DNA of 64,000 nucleotides from Proteobacteria bacterium DTSAM18 (GTDB taxonomy: Bacteria; Myxococcota_A; UBA796; GCA-2862545). Below, piece by piece: positions 55,852 through 64,000 of the stretch. Made by a program: the position numbers and the translations under genes. The stretch lies in contig JARACJ010000003.1 in assembly GCA_028767165.1 (NCBI GenBank), positions 372,001 through 436,000 of the forward strand. The letters are read 5' to 3'. Position 1 is the stretch's first letter; each line of letters starts with the position of its first letter. Below the pieces are notes generated by a model. That model had not been told where the DNA came from. It was given only the letters and a program-made list of their open reading frames with translations, and searched no databases.

Positions 55852-58800
55852 ACCGCCGCCTACGCCGCACGCCGACCAGCAACAGCCCAACGCCAAGCCC
55901 CCCGACCGCCCCAGGCACCGTCGAACAGCCAGCCGCAATCCCCGCCCCGTTCACCTCGAGCGCCACGGGCTCGGCCCAGCCACTCTCCTTGCCCGTCGCG
56001 TCGACCGCCTGGGCGCTCGCGTACAGCGTGCGGAAGCCCTTCGGAATCTCGGCCGTGACGTCGACGGTGCCCTCACCGGACAGTCCCTCTTCCAGGACCA
56101 CCGCATCGGTGAGCCCGACATCGCTGAACAGGCCGACCGTCACCAGCACCTCGTCGCCGTCGGCATCCTCGGGCACAGACACCGTGAGGGTGACCGGCTC
56201 ACGGCGATCCACCGGGGCGTCCGCGCTCGGAGAGAGCCACTCCGGCACCTCCGGCGGAAGGTCCGGGCCGCCCACGCGGAAGCTGGCAGCCTCCCAGGGA
56301 CCGGTCAGGCCGCCTTCGTCCGTCGCCTGCACGCGAACGTGCCAGTCCTGCCGGTCGGTCAGCGTGAAGCCGTCGTCCTCGGGGCTCCAGGTGATGGTGC
56401 CGTCCGTGGCCTCGGGCAGCGTGACCGTCCGCAGGTCGGCGCCGTCGAAGGTGACCACGGTGTCGAGCTGCAGGGTGTGGGTCACGCCGAAGCCCTCCGG
56501 ATCGACAGCCGCCGCCACCTCGAAGGTGGGACTCACGGGCAGCCAGTCGTCGCCGTCCACCGGTTCCGTCAGAACCAGGCCCTCCGGTGCCAGGTCGACG
56601 AGGCTGTAGACGAAGGTCTGGCGGGAGGTCCAGGTCGAGCTCATGCCGTGCTCGTCGACCGCCCGAACGCGCCACGTGTACCTCGCATCCTCTGCGAGCA
56701 TCTCGGAGGGGGTCCAGGTGGCCACAGCCTGCTCGCTGACACCCGCGCTACCCTCCTCCACGATGTTCTCCGACTCGTCGAGCAGGCGCAGCTCATAGGT
56801 GACGACATCGTCGTCGACATCGGTCGACGTGGCCCACTGGAGAACCGGTGGCTCCGAGGCCATCACCTCCCCGTCCACAGGCCAGATGGGCACCGGATCC
56901 GTCGGAGGAGACTCCGTGGCATTCAGCCGGAACGAGGAAGGCTCCGACCACGCCGACGCGGCGTGCGCATCGACGGCCCGGGCCCGCCACCAGACCCAGG
57001 CGTCCTCGGACAGGGCCGGGTCCACGGACCAGGACGTGCCCTCGACGTCCTCCACCTCGACGAGCAGCGTGGTCAGGTTCTCGTCGGCATGGATCTGGAC
57101 GTCGTACGTCTGCGGCTCACCGAGCGGATGTGCTGCAGGCGTCCACTCGAGGACGGGCGACAGGCTGTCGACCTCGGCACCCGCCGCGGGGGCCGTGAGG
57201 GCCGGTACACCAGGACCCTCGTACACGCCTGGGTCCGTGCCATCCTGGAACTCCTGCAGGTTCGTACGTCCATCGAGATCATCGTCCAGGGCGCCGTCGT
57301 CGATGGTGGTGTCCAGTCCGTGGAGCGTCTCCCAGGTGTCGGCCAGGCCGTCGGCATCCTCATCGGCGAACGCCACCTCGACCAGCCAGGAGGTCCGCTC
57401 CCAGTGATCGCCTCCGTTGCTCACCTCCACTTCGAAGAACACACCTGGGACCGTGATGTCCTCGAAGGACGGCGTCCATGTGATCTCCCCTGTGGTGGCG
57501 TCGATTCCAGCCCCTTCTGGACCGTTCCTCAGGACCGCCTGAAGCTCGGCTTCGCCACCGTAGGTCCAGTCCACATCCGCCTCGTACAGCACGCCTTCCG
57601 TCGCCGTGACCTCTGTCACGGGCTGCATCACGATGGGCAGATCCTTCACCTGGACCCAGTGCCCACGCTCGACGGATCCTCCCAGGTCATCTGCCACGGT
57701 CACCGTGACCCAGTACCGGCCCGGCGCATCCCAGGTATGGCTCACCGCGGCGCCATCGCTCGAGGTGGTGCCGTCGCCGAAGTCCCATGCATGGTCCAGC
57801 GTCGCCTCATCGTCAGCGATGACCGAAACCTCCAGGTCCAAGGCTTGCCCCTGGACCCCTTCGGTCTCGCCGATGAAGCTCACGACCATTCCCAGCGCGG
57901 GTACCCATGGCGTCAGTCCGGCGCTGGCTCCGTAGTGGACGGCCACCCAGGAGCTGGACCCATATTCGTAGGTCCGCCCGGATCCCATCACCAGCTCGGG
58001 GTACCCATCACCATTGTGATCGCCGCCGCCCGACATGGCGTTCCAGCTTGCGATCGGCAGCGCCCGGGCGCCAGCCCGCCAGTGCGTGCCATCCACGAGG
58101 CCCGTGGACGAGCCCGACAGCACCACTGCCCTCGTCGAGTTGTGGAAGCCCCCTTCCGGCTGGCCGACCAGCACGTCGTCGTAGCCATCGTTGTCGACAT
58201 CCCCGAGGCCCACGAGCTGGTGGCCGAAGCCCTCGCCGTAGCCGATGGAGTCGAAGGTCTGGTGGACGGTCGTCTCGAACCCCTGGGATGTGCCGAGCAC
58301 CACGTGGATGCGACCGGATCCCACATCATGGACATGGCCGGGGGCCCCGATGACGAGGTCGCGATGGCCGTCTCCGTTGATGTCCGCATCTGCAGTCAGC
58401 TCGAAGCCGAATTCCCCACCGTCGACCGTCCCCCACCAGGTCTGGTCCGGGGGCGTCAGGAGATCACCCGTGGACGACCCCAGGTACAGATCCACGCGGC
58501 CAGGCGAGCCGGCCGTGGCCGCCGTCGCACCAGGAGAGCCCACCAGGAGGTCTCCATACCCGTCTCCGTCGACGTCGCCGGCAGCTGCGAACGTGGTGCC
58601 GAAGGTCGCGTTCCCGGCTGCCCCCAGCAGCGTCTCGTGCTCTTCTCCGACCCCGTCGGCCTCCCCGAGGAAGGTGCGGAGCCGCCCCCGTCTGGTGCCC
58701 TGGCCCGCCAACGCGCGCAGGGGAACGTAGGCCGACACCGCCATGTCCTCGTAGCCGTCACCGTTGATGTCCCCGATGGGTCCCGGGCGCCATTCCTCGT

Positions 58801-61483
58801 CGTCGAAGCCTGTGGAGGGTGTGTCCCGCTCCTCCAATGTCGGCTCTTCATCCCAGGTGTCCTGTCCGAAGCGGATGACCAGCCCGAACGTGTCCACGCC
58901 CGGCAGGGGTTCGATGGATAGCAGTTCATCCATGCCGTCCCCGTTCAGATCGCCGCCATACACCACGCTGGGACTTCCCATCTCCTCCAAGGAGACGGTG
59001 TCTGAACTGACCGACGACCTGGTGAGAGGGTAGTCCGTGTAGTGGGTCTGTCCGAGATCCACCGACAGGCTCTCGCTCGACGCGAGCCCCTCGTCACTGC
59101 CCTCGTGGATGTGGAGCTGCGCATCCACCTTTCCGTACCAGTCCTCCACGTACCGGATCAGGGCGAGGTCATCGAATCCGTCCCCATCGAAGTCACCCTT
59201 GGAGGTGACATGTCGGCCGTACACGTCAGGCCCGGGGGCGAACCAGTCTTCGAAGACTTCCACATGACAACCACAGCTGGGGTCGTACACGAGGCTCGTC
59301 GGCTCCTCGATGTAGAGCATCAGGCGTGGCGCCGACCGCAGTGCCCCTTCGACGGCTTGTCCGGTCGGCCCCTCGGCCATGCCGGCGCTGCCGAACCACA
59401 GGCTGCCGGTGCCGAACTGGGACATCATCACATCATCGTACCCATCGCCATCCACATCCCCCAGCGCAGCCACGGATCGGGCGAGGGGGTCCATGGTGTC
59501 CACGAAGGTCCCCATGCCATGCTTCGCGGCCGCAGTGACCTGGGATGCACCCGCTTCCCAGCTCCAGGCGCGTGCCCATGACATCCACAGCGTGTCTGGC
59601 TCGGAGACCAGGGGAAAGTCGCCGTCGGGATCATCCGAGGGCCACCCCTCGCTGGCCCCACCTTGCACGACATCGTCCCGGCCATCGCCATCCATGTCGC
59701 CAGCACCATGGACCGCGCGGCCTCCAAGGGTCCGACTGAAGGTGACGTCCGTGGTCCCGCCTGTGTACAGGTCGAATCCATCCTCACCTGCGCGTTGCAG
59801 GACCAGCTCGTCGTCGCCGTCCGCGTCCATGTCGCCTACGCAACGGACCGCCAGTCCGAGGGTCTCCTCCGCCTGTGCTCCCCAGAGTTCCACCCATTCC
59901 GTGCTGGCGAACCCGGAACCATCCCCGTCGAACACCCGCACCCGCCCCGCGGCCACGAGCGAGGGGCTGGCGTTGTCTGCCTGCGGTTCTCCCACCACGA
60001 GATCGGGCTCGTCGTCGCCGTTGACGTCTCCCACGCACAGAGACACCCCGAAGCGGCCCCCCGAGGCCCCCGTCCAGGTGTCGGAAGCCACCGAAGCCAG
60101 CCCAGTGGAAGACCCTTCGTACAGGAGGACCTTGCCGCCGGCGGTCTCCGGTTCGCCGACGATCAGGTCATCGTAGCCGTCGCCGTCCACGTCCACGAGA
60201 TCGAGCGCCGTGCCGAACCGCCCACCCGCGGCCGAGCCATACAGCGTGAGATCCACCGTGGCATCCGGACCGTCTGCCGTTCCCAGGTGGACCTCCACGG
60301 CTCCCCGGTCGTCCAGACCACCATGGTCCCGCTTCGGGATGCCGATGATCAGATCCAGGTGACCATCGCCGTCCACATCGCCGGAGGCCATCGTCCGGCC
60401 AAACTCCTCGTCGTGGGCAGCTCCCAGGAGGGTCTGGTGGGGCTCGGTCTCGAAGCCCTCACCGTCTCCAAGGTACAGATCGACCCATCCTGCACCGGCG
60501 CCGTCCTCGTAACTGGGGTAGCCGGCCCAGAGATCGGGGTGTCCATCGCCGTTGACATCACCGGCCGCGGCGAAATCCACCAGGGCCTCCTCGAAGCCAA
60601 GCAGTTGCTGCGCTGGGATCCCCCATCCCCATCCGTTCCAGTAGGGGTCGACGGTCACCGGCCACACGGCGCCGGCGACGTCGACGACCAGCGCGAAGCC
60701 GGTCCGTGTGGCTTCCACGGTCAGGGCGAGTCTCTCACCGGCCGCATCCCAGGCAGCCAGACCGTCGGCGAACCAACCCGTGCCCTTCTCACCGACACGG
60801 ACCGACCTGTCGACCACATCGACCGGCTGATCGACCGGCACCTCGATGCGAAGCACGCCGTCGTCATCGTGGGGTGCCTGGATGGTCCAGCCCTGCCGGA
60901 AGCCCCGGGTCGTGGTGTCCCACCAGGACGTGACACCCCCAGCTGTGGCCGACATGCGGTGAAGACAGTCCCCCCTGGCATCCTTCCGCTCGTCACCCGG
61001 CACACAGTGCGATGACCGGGGGGAGGTGGTGTCCACCGCGATGCCATCCACCCTGGCCGCACCCATGGTGAGCGGGCGTGCATCCACCGGCGTGTGGCGC
61101 CGGGCCTTCAGCTCTACGCTTCCTCCATCCCCCCACAGGAGCGCGGCACCTCGCGCCCCATGGATGTACGCCAGCCCGCCTTCCACCTGGCGTGCCTGGG
61201 AGGCGTCGTCGGTGACGCGCTGTGCAAGCGCCCTGCTCCAGACAGGATCGTCCAGGGTGCGGTTCGCGCCAGCCGTCGGGACCACCGCGCCGGTGTCCTT
61301 GGCGACTCCAAGGGTCTCGATGGGCGGCGAAGAGGCCTGGAGGCTGCGCGCGGGCTCCGTGTTCGACGCGTCGTCCGGATTCCGGGACTGCCGCCCCTGT
61401 TCAGGTTCGCCGTGCAGCGCCTCCCACATCAGGAGGGTGAGTCCCAGTACTGCAGGCACGGCGACCCTACGCGTCCAGATCAT
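55850..61483 (-). CDS. Giant FG-GAP surface protein 2, MYXO-CTERM-like anchor
   Basis: An 1877-residue exported protein, paralogue of the gene at 50122. The start ATG 61483 is supported by AAGGGAG 5 bases before it; the N-terminus is a hydrophobic signal sequence (VAVPAVLGLTLLMW) without a lipobox. It has 14 FG-GAP units (as GDVDGDGYDDLxVG), then a PKD domain (HAWDFGDGTTSSDG), a He_PIG segment (DATTGEITWTPSFED), a TSP3-like calcium segment (DEDADGLADTWETLHGLD), three Fn3-like domains and the C-terminal anchor AGCSTVPGAVGGLGVGLLLV-GVRRRRR. Domain order is the same as in paralogue 1; the C-terminal Cys-helix-Arg tail implies the same sorting enzyme. Confidence 0.88.
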   Translation of the reverse strand: MIWTRRVAVPAVLGLTLLMWEALHGEPEQGRQSRNPDDASNTEPARSLQASSPPIETLGVAKDTGAVVPTAGANRTLDDPVWSRALAQRVTDDASQARQVEGGLAYIHGARGAALLWGDGGSVELKARRHTPVDARPLTMGAARVDGIAVDTTSPRSSHCVPGDERKDARGDCLHRMSATAGGVTSWWDTTTRGFRQGWTIQAPHDDDGVLRIEVPVDQPVDVVDRSVRVGEKGTGWFADGLAAWDAAGERLALTVEATRTGFALVVDVAGAVWPVTVDPYWNGWGWGIPAQQLLGFEEALVDFAAAGDVNGDGHPDLWAGYPSYEDGAGAGWVDLYLGDGEGFETEPHQTLLGAAHDEEFGRTMASGDVDGDGHLDLIIGIPKRDHGGLDDRGAVEVHLGTADGPDATVDLTLYGSAAGGRFGTALDLVDVDGDGYDDLIVGEPETAGGKVLLYEGSSTGLASVASDTWTGASGGRFGVSLCVGDVNGDDEPDLVVGEPQADNASPSLVAAGRVRVFDGDGSGFASTEWVELWGAQAEETLGLAVRCVGDMDADGDDELVLQRAGEDGFDLYTGGTTDVTFSRTLGGRAVHGAGDMDGDGRDDVVQGGASEGWPSDDPDGDFPLVSEPDTLWMSWARAWSWEAGASQVTAAAKHGMGTFVDTMDPLARSVAALGDVDGDGYDDVMMSQFGTGSLWFGSAGMAEGPTGQAVEGALRSAPRLMLYIEEPTSLVYDPSCGCHVEVFEDWFAPGPDVYGRHVTSKGDFDGDGFDDLALIRYVEDWYGKVDAQLHIHEGSDEGLASSESLSVDLGQTHYTDYPLTRSSVSSDTVSLEEMGSPSVVYGGDLNGDGMDELLSIEPLPGVDTFGLVIRFGQDTWDEEPTLEERDTPSTGFDDEEWRPGPIGDINGDGYEDMAVSAYVPLRALAGQGTRRGRLRTFLGEADGVGEEHETLLGAAGNATFGTTFAAAGDVDGDGYGDLLVGSPGATAATAGSPGRVDLYLGSSTGDLLTPPDQTWWGTVDGGEFGFELTADADINGDGHRDLVIGAPGHVHDVGSGRIHVVLGTSQGFETTVHQTFDSIGYGEGFGHQLVGLGDVDNDGYDDVLVGQPEGGFHNSTRAVVLSGSSTGLVDGTHWRAGARALPIASWNAMSGGGDHNGDGYPELVMGSGRTYEYGSSSWVAVHYGASAGLTPWVPALGMVVSFIGETEGVQGQALDLEVSVIADDEATLDHAWDFGDGTTSSDGAAVSHTWDAPGRYWVTVTVADDLGGSVERGHWVQVKDLPIVMQPVTEVTATEGVLYEADVDWTYGGEAELQAVLRNGPEGAGIDATTGEITWTPSFEDITVPGVFFEVEVSNGGDHWERTSWLVEVAFADEDADGLADTWETLHGLDTTIDDGALDDDLDGRTNLQEFQDGTDPGVYEGPGVPALTAPAAGAEVDSLSPVLEWTPAAHPLGEPQTYDVQIHADENLTTLLVEVEDVEGTSWSVDPALSEDAWVWWRARAVDAHAASAWSEPSSFRLNATESPPTDPVPIWPVDGEVMASEPPVLQWATSTDVDDDVVTYELRLLDESENIVEEGSAGVSEQAVATWTPSEMLAEDARYTWRVRAVDEHGMSSTWTSRQTFVYSLVDLAPEGLVLTEPVDGDDWLPVSPTFEVAAAVDPEGFGVTHTLQLDTVVTFDGADLRTVTLPEATDGTITWSPEDDGFTLTDRQDWHVRVQATDEGGLTGPWEAASFRVGGPDLPPEVPEWLSPSADAPVDRREPVTLTVSVPEDADGDEVLVTVGLFSDVGLTDAVVLEEGLSGEGTVDVTAEIPKGFRTLYASAQAVDATGKESGWAEPVALEVNGAGIAAGCSTVPGAVGGLGVGLLLVGVRRRRR

Positions 61484-61648
61484 GATGGCTCCCTTGGGAT
61501 GGCTGTCCGAGTGAATGAGGGTACCGAGTCGGTTGCGGGGCCGGCAAGGCGTGCGCCTGATCCCGCCCGGAGCCGGGTGGTTCCCGACCGCCACCACAGC
61601 GTGGCCGTCTGGATGGAAGGTGTCCCGGTATTCCCCGGGCGATGGGAC

Positions 61649-61679
61649 CATGCGGGCGCTGCCTGCCGCGCCCGTCAGG
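61649..61679 (+). repeat. GGGCGC hairpin repeat, copy 7, overlapping an FG-GAP stop codon
   Basis: CATGCGGGCGCTGCCTGCCG followed by CGCCCGTCAGG. The stop codon of the third FG-GAP gene (61675-61677) lies within its right end. Confidence 0.65.
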
Positions 61680-64000
61680 TTCGCCTACGCCGCACACCGA
61701 TCAACATCAGCCCAACGCCAAGCCCCCCGATCGCGCCAGGCACCGTCGAGCACCCGGCCGAGCTCCCAGCTCCCCTCACCTTCAGCCGCTGGGGCTCCGC
61801 CCAGACGCCTTCGAGGCCGGTCGCATCCACGCCACGGGCCGACCACCACAGCTCGCGGTGGCCTTCAGGCAGGTCGAGATCCGCGACGACGAACTCGGCG
61901 TCGCCGGCCACGAAGGCCTCGGTCAGCAGATCGGTGAGACCCTCTTCGGTGAACACGCCCACTTGCAGCTCCACGGTGTCACCATCCGGGTCCAGGGGCG
62001 TCTTCACCTCGAAGGCCACGGGCGCATCGAGACGGACCCGGGCCCCGTCCGTGGGACCGACCAGCACGGGCGCCTCCGGCGGCAGGTCCGGCCCGCCGAC
62101 CCGCACCTTGATCATGTCCCAGGGGCTGCGCATGCCCGAGGCGTCGATGGCCTGCACCCGCAGGTACCAGTCGGTGCGGTCGGTCAGCTCGATGCCCTCG
62201 CCCGCAAGATCCCAGACCACCTCGTCGCCGACGGGATCGAGGGGGTTGGAGGGCAGCTCGAGGCGCTCGTCGGACCGGAAGGCGCCGGACGCATCGAGCT
62301 GCAGCACGTGCCGCACGCTCTCCCCCTCGGGATCGACGCCGGGCAGTGCGTGGACCGCCGGCGCATGCTCGACACCCTGTTCGCCGGGCCCTGGCCACTG
62401 GATCGAAGGGGCCGTCGGAGCCGAATTCAAGACGCTGTGGACGTAGGAAGCCAGCTCGGACCAGTCCGAGGCCAGGCCATGCTCGTCGACGGCGCGCACG
62501 TGCCAGTCGACCCGGGCGTCCTCTGCCGGTGAGCCCACCGGTGCCGTGGAGACCAGGACGCCCTCGGCGGAGGCCACGTCCCAGCTCAGCGGCTCCTCGG
62601 AGGTGCCGTCCCACAGCTCCACCTCGTAGGTCACCACGTCGCCATCGGGATCCTGCGACGCCAGCCACTGCAGAGACGCCCCGGCGTGGACCACGACATC
62701 GCCTTCCACGGGGTAGGCAAGCTGGGGAACCGACGGCGCCTCCTCGGCGCTGTTGATCGTGAGCGCGCGGACCTCCGACCAGGGCGAGGCCACGTGGGCG
62801 TCGACGGCCCGGACGGCCCAGTACAGCGCCGCGTCCTCCTGCAGGGCCGGATCGACCGTCCAGGTGCTGGAGGTCAGGCCCACCTCGTCCCACACCGCCG
62901 GAGACAGATCGGGCTGCAGTGCGATGCGCACCTGGAAGGTCTGGGCCAGGCCGCGGGGATGGGCCGATGCCTGCCAGGCCAGCGTCGGCGTGAGGGTCGT
63001 GAGCTCTGCATCCGCATCCGGGATCAGCAGCGTCGGTGCGACGGGACCTTCGTAGGTGAGCGGGTCGGTGCCCTCGAGGTACTCCGTGAGGTTGGAGCGG
63101 CCGTCCCCGTCGGGATCGTCGGTAGCATCGGACTGGTCGGGGTCGAGGCCCACCTCGGTCTCCCAGTCGTCCGGCAGGCCGTCTGCGTCCGCGTCGACGT
63201 CGACCGAGCCCGTGTCGCCGAGGGACACCGGCGCAGGATCGAGCACGCCACTGGCGCTGCCGTAGACGATGCGGGTGACGTACTCCGCTCGGGGCTCGGG
63301 CCAGGGTGCCGCACGCAGGCCGAAGATCAGGTCTCCATACCCGTCTCCGTCGATGTCGCCGGCCGAGGCGAGGCTGCCGCTCTGGACGTCGTTGCGGAGG
63401 GAGTTCGCGTACCGGCTCTCGTCCACGTGGGTCCAGATGGGCGTCATCCAGGTCTCCGACACCCACGACGGCGTGGCATCGATGCCTGTGGCATCTGCAG
63501 CGTGGATCACCACCCTCGGCTTGTCCGCCCCCATCGCACCCGGCACACCGAGCATCAGCTCCGCGTGCCCGTCACCGTCCACGTCGTCGGTGACCACCAC
63601 GTTCACACCGTGGCCGTTGTCCCAGACACCCGGGCTCAAGGTGACGTCGGGCGTCGCGGCAGGCCCCTGGGCATCACCCCAGAAGATCAGCGCCCGCGTG
63701 TCCACCGGCTCGACCTCACCCCGGTAGTTGTCGCGGGGTTGCTCCCCCAGCACCAGATCCGCGTAGCCGTCTCCGTCGAGATCGCCGCCATCGATGTGGA
63801 TGCCCACCCGGGGCCCGTCGACCTGGCCATCGAAGGTCCACGCAGCGGGTGTCTGCAGTCCGCTGGCGCCACCGAGGTACAGGTACACGCGACCCACGTA
63901 GTCACTGCCATCCTTGTGCAGGGGCGCGCCCACGGCCACGTCGTCGTAGCCGTCGCCGTCGATGTCGCCGACACCGCGTACCGTGGTGCCCATCCTGCTC
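61675..64000 (-). CDS. Giant FG-GAP surface protein 3, 5' part outside window
   Basis: The visible part is at least 775 residues and continues past the right edge; a Met at 63993 lies inside an FG-GAP unit and is not the start. Four FG-GAP units are seen, then a TSP3-like calcium segment (DADADGLPDDWETEVGLD), three Fn3-like domains and the C-terminal anchor AGCSTVPGAIGGLGVGLMLI-GVRRRR. The last 100 bases of the coding region are almost identical to those of the gene at 50122, more so than the middle of the protein, suggesting conversion between paralogues. Same orientation as paralogues 1 and 2. Confidence 0.88.
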   Translation of the reverse strand, partial: SRMGTTVRGVGDIDGDGYDDVAVGAPLHKDGSDYVGRVYLYLGGASGLQTPAAWTFDGQVDGPRVGIHIDGGDLDGDGYADLVLGEQPRDNYRGEVEPVDTRALIFWGDAQGPAATPDVTLSPGVWDNGHGVNVVVTDDVDGDGHAELMLGVPGAMGADKPRVVIHAADATGIDATPSWVSETWMTPIWTHVDESRYANSLRNDVQSGSLASAGDIDGDGYGDLIFGLRAAPWPEPRAEYVTRIVYGSASGVLDPAPVSLGDTGSVDVDADADGLPDDWETEVGLDPDQSDATDDPDGDGRSNLTEYLEGTDPLTYEGPVAPTLLIPDADAELTTLTPTLAWQASAHPRGLAQTFQVRIALQPDLSPAVWDEVGLTSSTWTVDPALQEDAALYWAVRAVDAHVASPWSEVRALTINSAEEAPSVPQLAYPVEGDVVVHAGASLQWLASQDPDGDVVTYEVELWDGTSEEPLSWDVASAEGVLVSTAPVGSPAEDARVDWHVRAVDEHGLASDWSELASYVHSVLNSAPTAPSIQWPGPGEQGVEHAPAVHALPGVDPEGESVRHVLQLDASGAFRSDERLELPSNPLDPVGDEVVWDLAGEGIELTDRTDWYLRVQAIDASGMRSPWDMIKVRVGGPDLPPEAPVLVGPTDGARVRLDAPVAFEVKTPLDPDGDTVELQVGVFTEEGLTDLLTEAFVAGDAEFVVADLDLPEGHRELWWSARGVDATGLEGVWAEPQRLKVRGAGSSAGCSTVPGAIGGLGVGLMLIGVRRRRT

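Noticed and set aside
63270-63993. Internal ATG at 63993 as the start of the third FG-GAP gene
   Set aside because: It falls inside an FG-GAP unit and the frame stays open to the window edge, so the true start lies outside.

Overview
The window is a very G+C-rich stretch from what looks like a myxobacterium-like (Myxococcota / former Deltaproteobacteria) genome. The signs are several Hanks-type Ser/Thr kinases, FHA and DUF4388 signalling proteins, many lipoproteins with short lipoboxes followed by acidic or Pro-rich linkers, giant FG-GAP surface proteins, and a C-terminal anchor of the MYXO-CTERM type (Cys, hydrophobic helix, Arg cluster). No phage, insertion sequence or CRISPR array was recognised. 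The taxonomic assignment is inferred from gene content only.

Region by region. 0-6 kb: end of a haem-binding protein, two short-chain dehydrogenases, a duplicated-domain lipoprotein, a CDF metal exporter, an NPPW-type methyltransferase and a serine esterase. 6-11.4 kb: a large KAP-type membrane P-loop ATPase facing a run of unknown minus-strand genes. 11.4-12.15 kb: a scar where the remnant of a LuxR-type regulator and the remnant of a haem-binding protein meet head to head. 12.2-15.8 kb: an FHA/winged-helix protein convergent with a Ser/Thr kinase that carries a propeller-like sensor. 15.9-18.1 kb: tRNA-Pro(GGG), terminators and a lipoprotein. 18.3-24.2 kb: a methyltransferase, then the methionine operon metY-metX-thrA preceded by a 41-codon leader ORF whose last 18 residues include 14 Met or Cys, followed by mutually exclusive hairpins. 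24.2-29.2 kb: a CHAD protein, small secreted proteins, a DUF985 cupin, a methyltransferase and a calcium-repeat/thioredoxin lipoprotein. 29.4-33 kb: a kinase-TPR-lipoprotein operon. 33-40 kb: a Cys-rich lipoprotein, a 13-repeat secreted protein, and a PEP-synthase-like enzyme translationally coupled to a DUF7064/7065-like protein. 40-45.4 kb: a tyrosine phosphatase, then a tight four-gene operon globin - five-DUF4388 protein - Ser/Thr kinase - membrane/PPC protein. 45.7-48.8 kb: an esterase lipoprotein and a choice-of-anchor-I lipoprotein on a collagen-like stalk. 48.8-50.1 kb: a gene-free island of nested repeats. 50.1-64 kb: three tandem FG-GAP giants, the last running off the window.

Two themes stand out. 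The first is amino-acid-sensing control of sulfur amino-acid synthesis. ThrA makes homoserine from aspartate, MetX acetylates it and MetY adds sulfide to give homocysteine. A leader peptide loaded with Met and Cys codons would let the ribosome sense both the end product and its sulfur source. The second is extensive surface and signalling machinery. Kinases sit in operons with their likely sensors or partners, and the surface proteins combine FG-GAP propellers, PKD and Fn3-like domains with a shared C-terminal anchor. A hairpin repeat family sits directly on the stop codons of the three FG-GAP genes.
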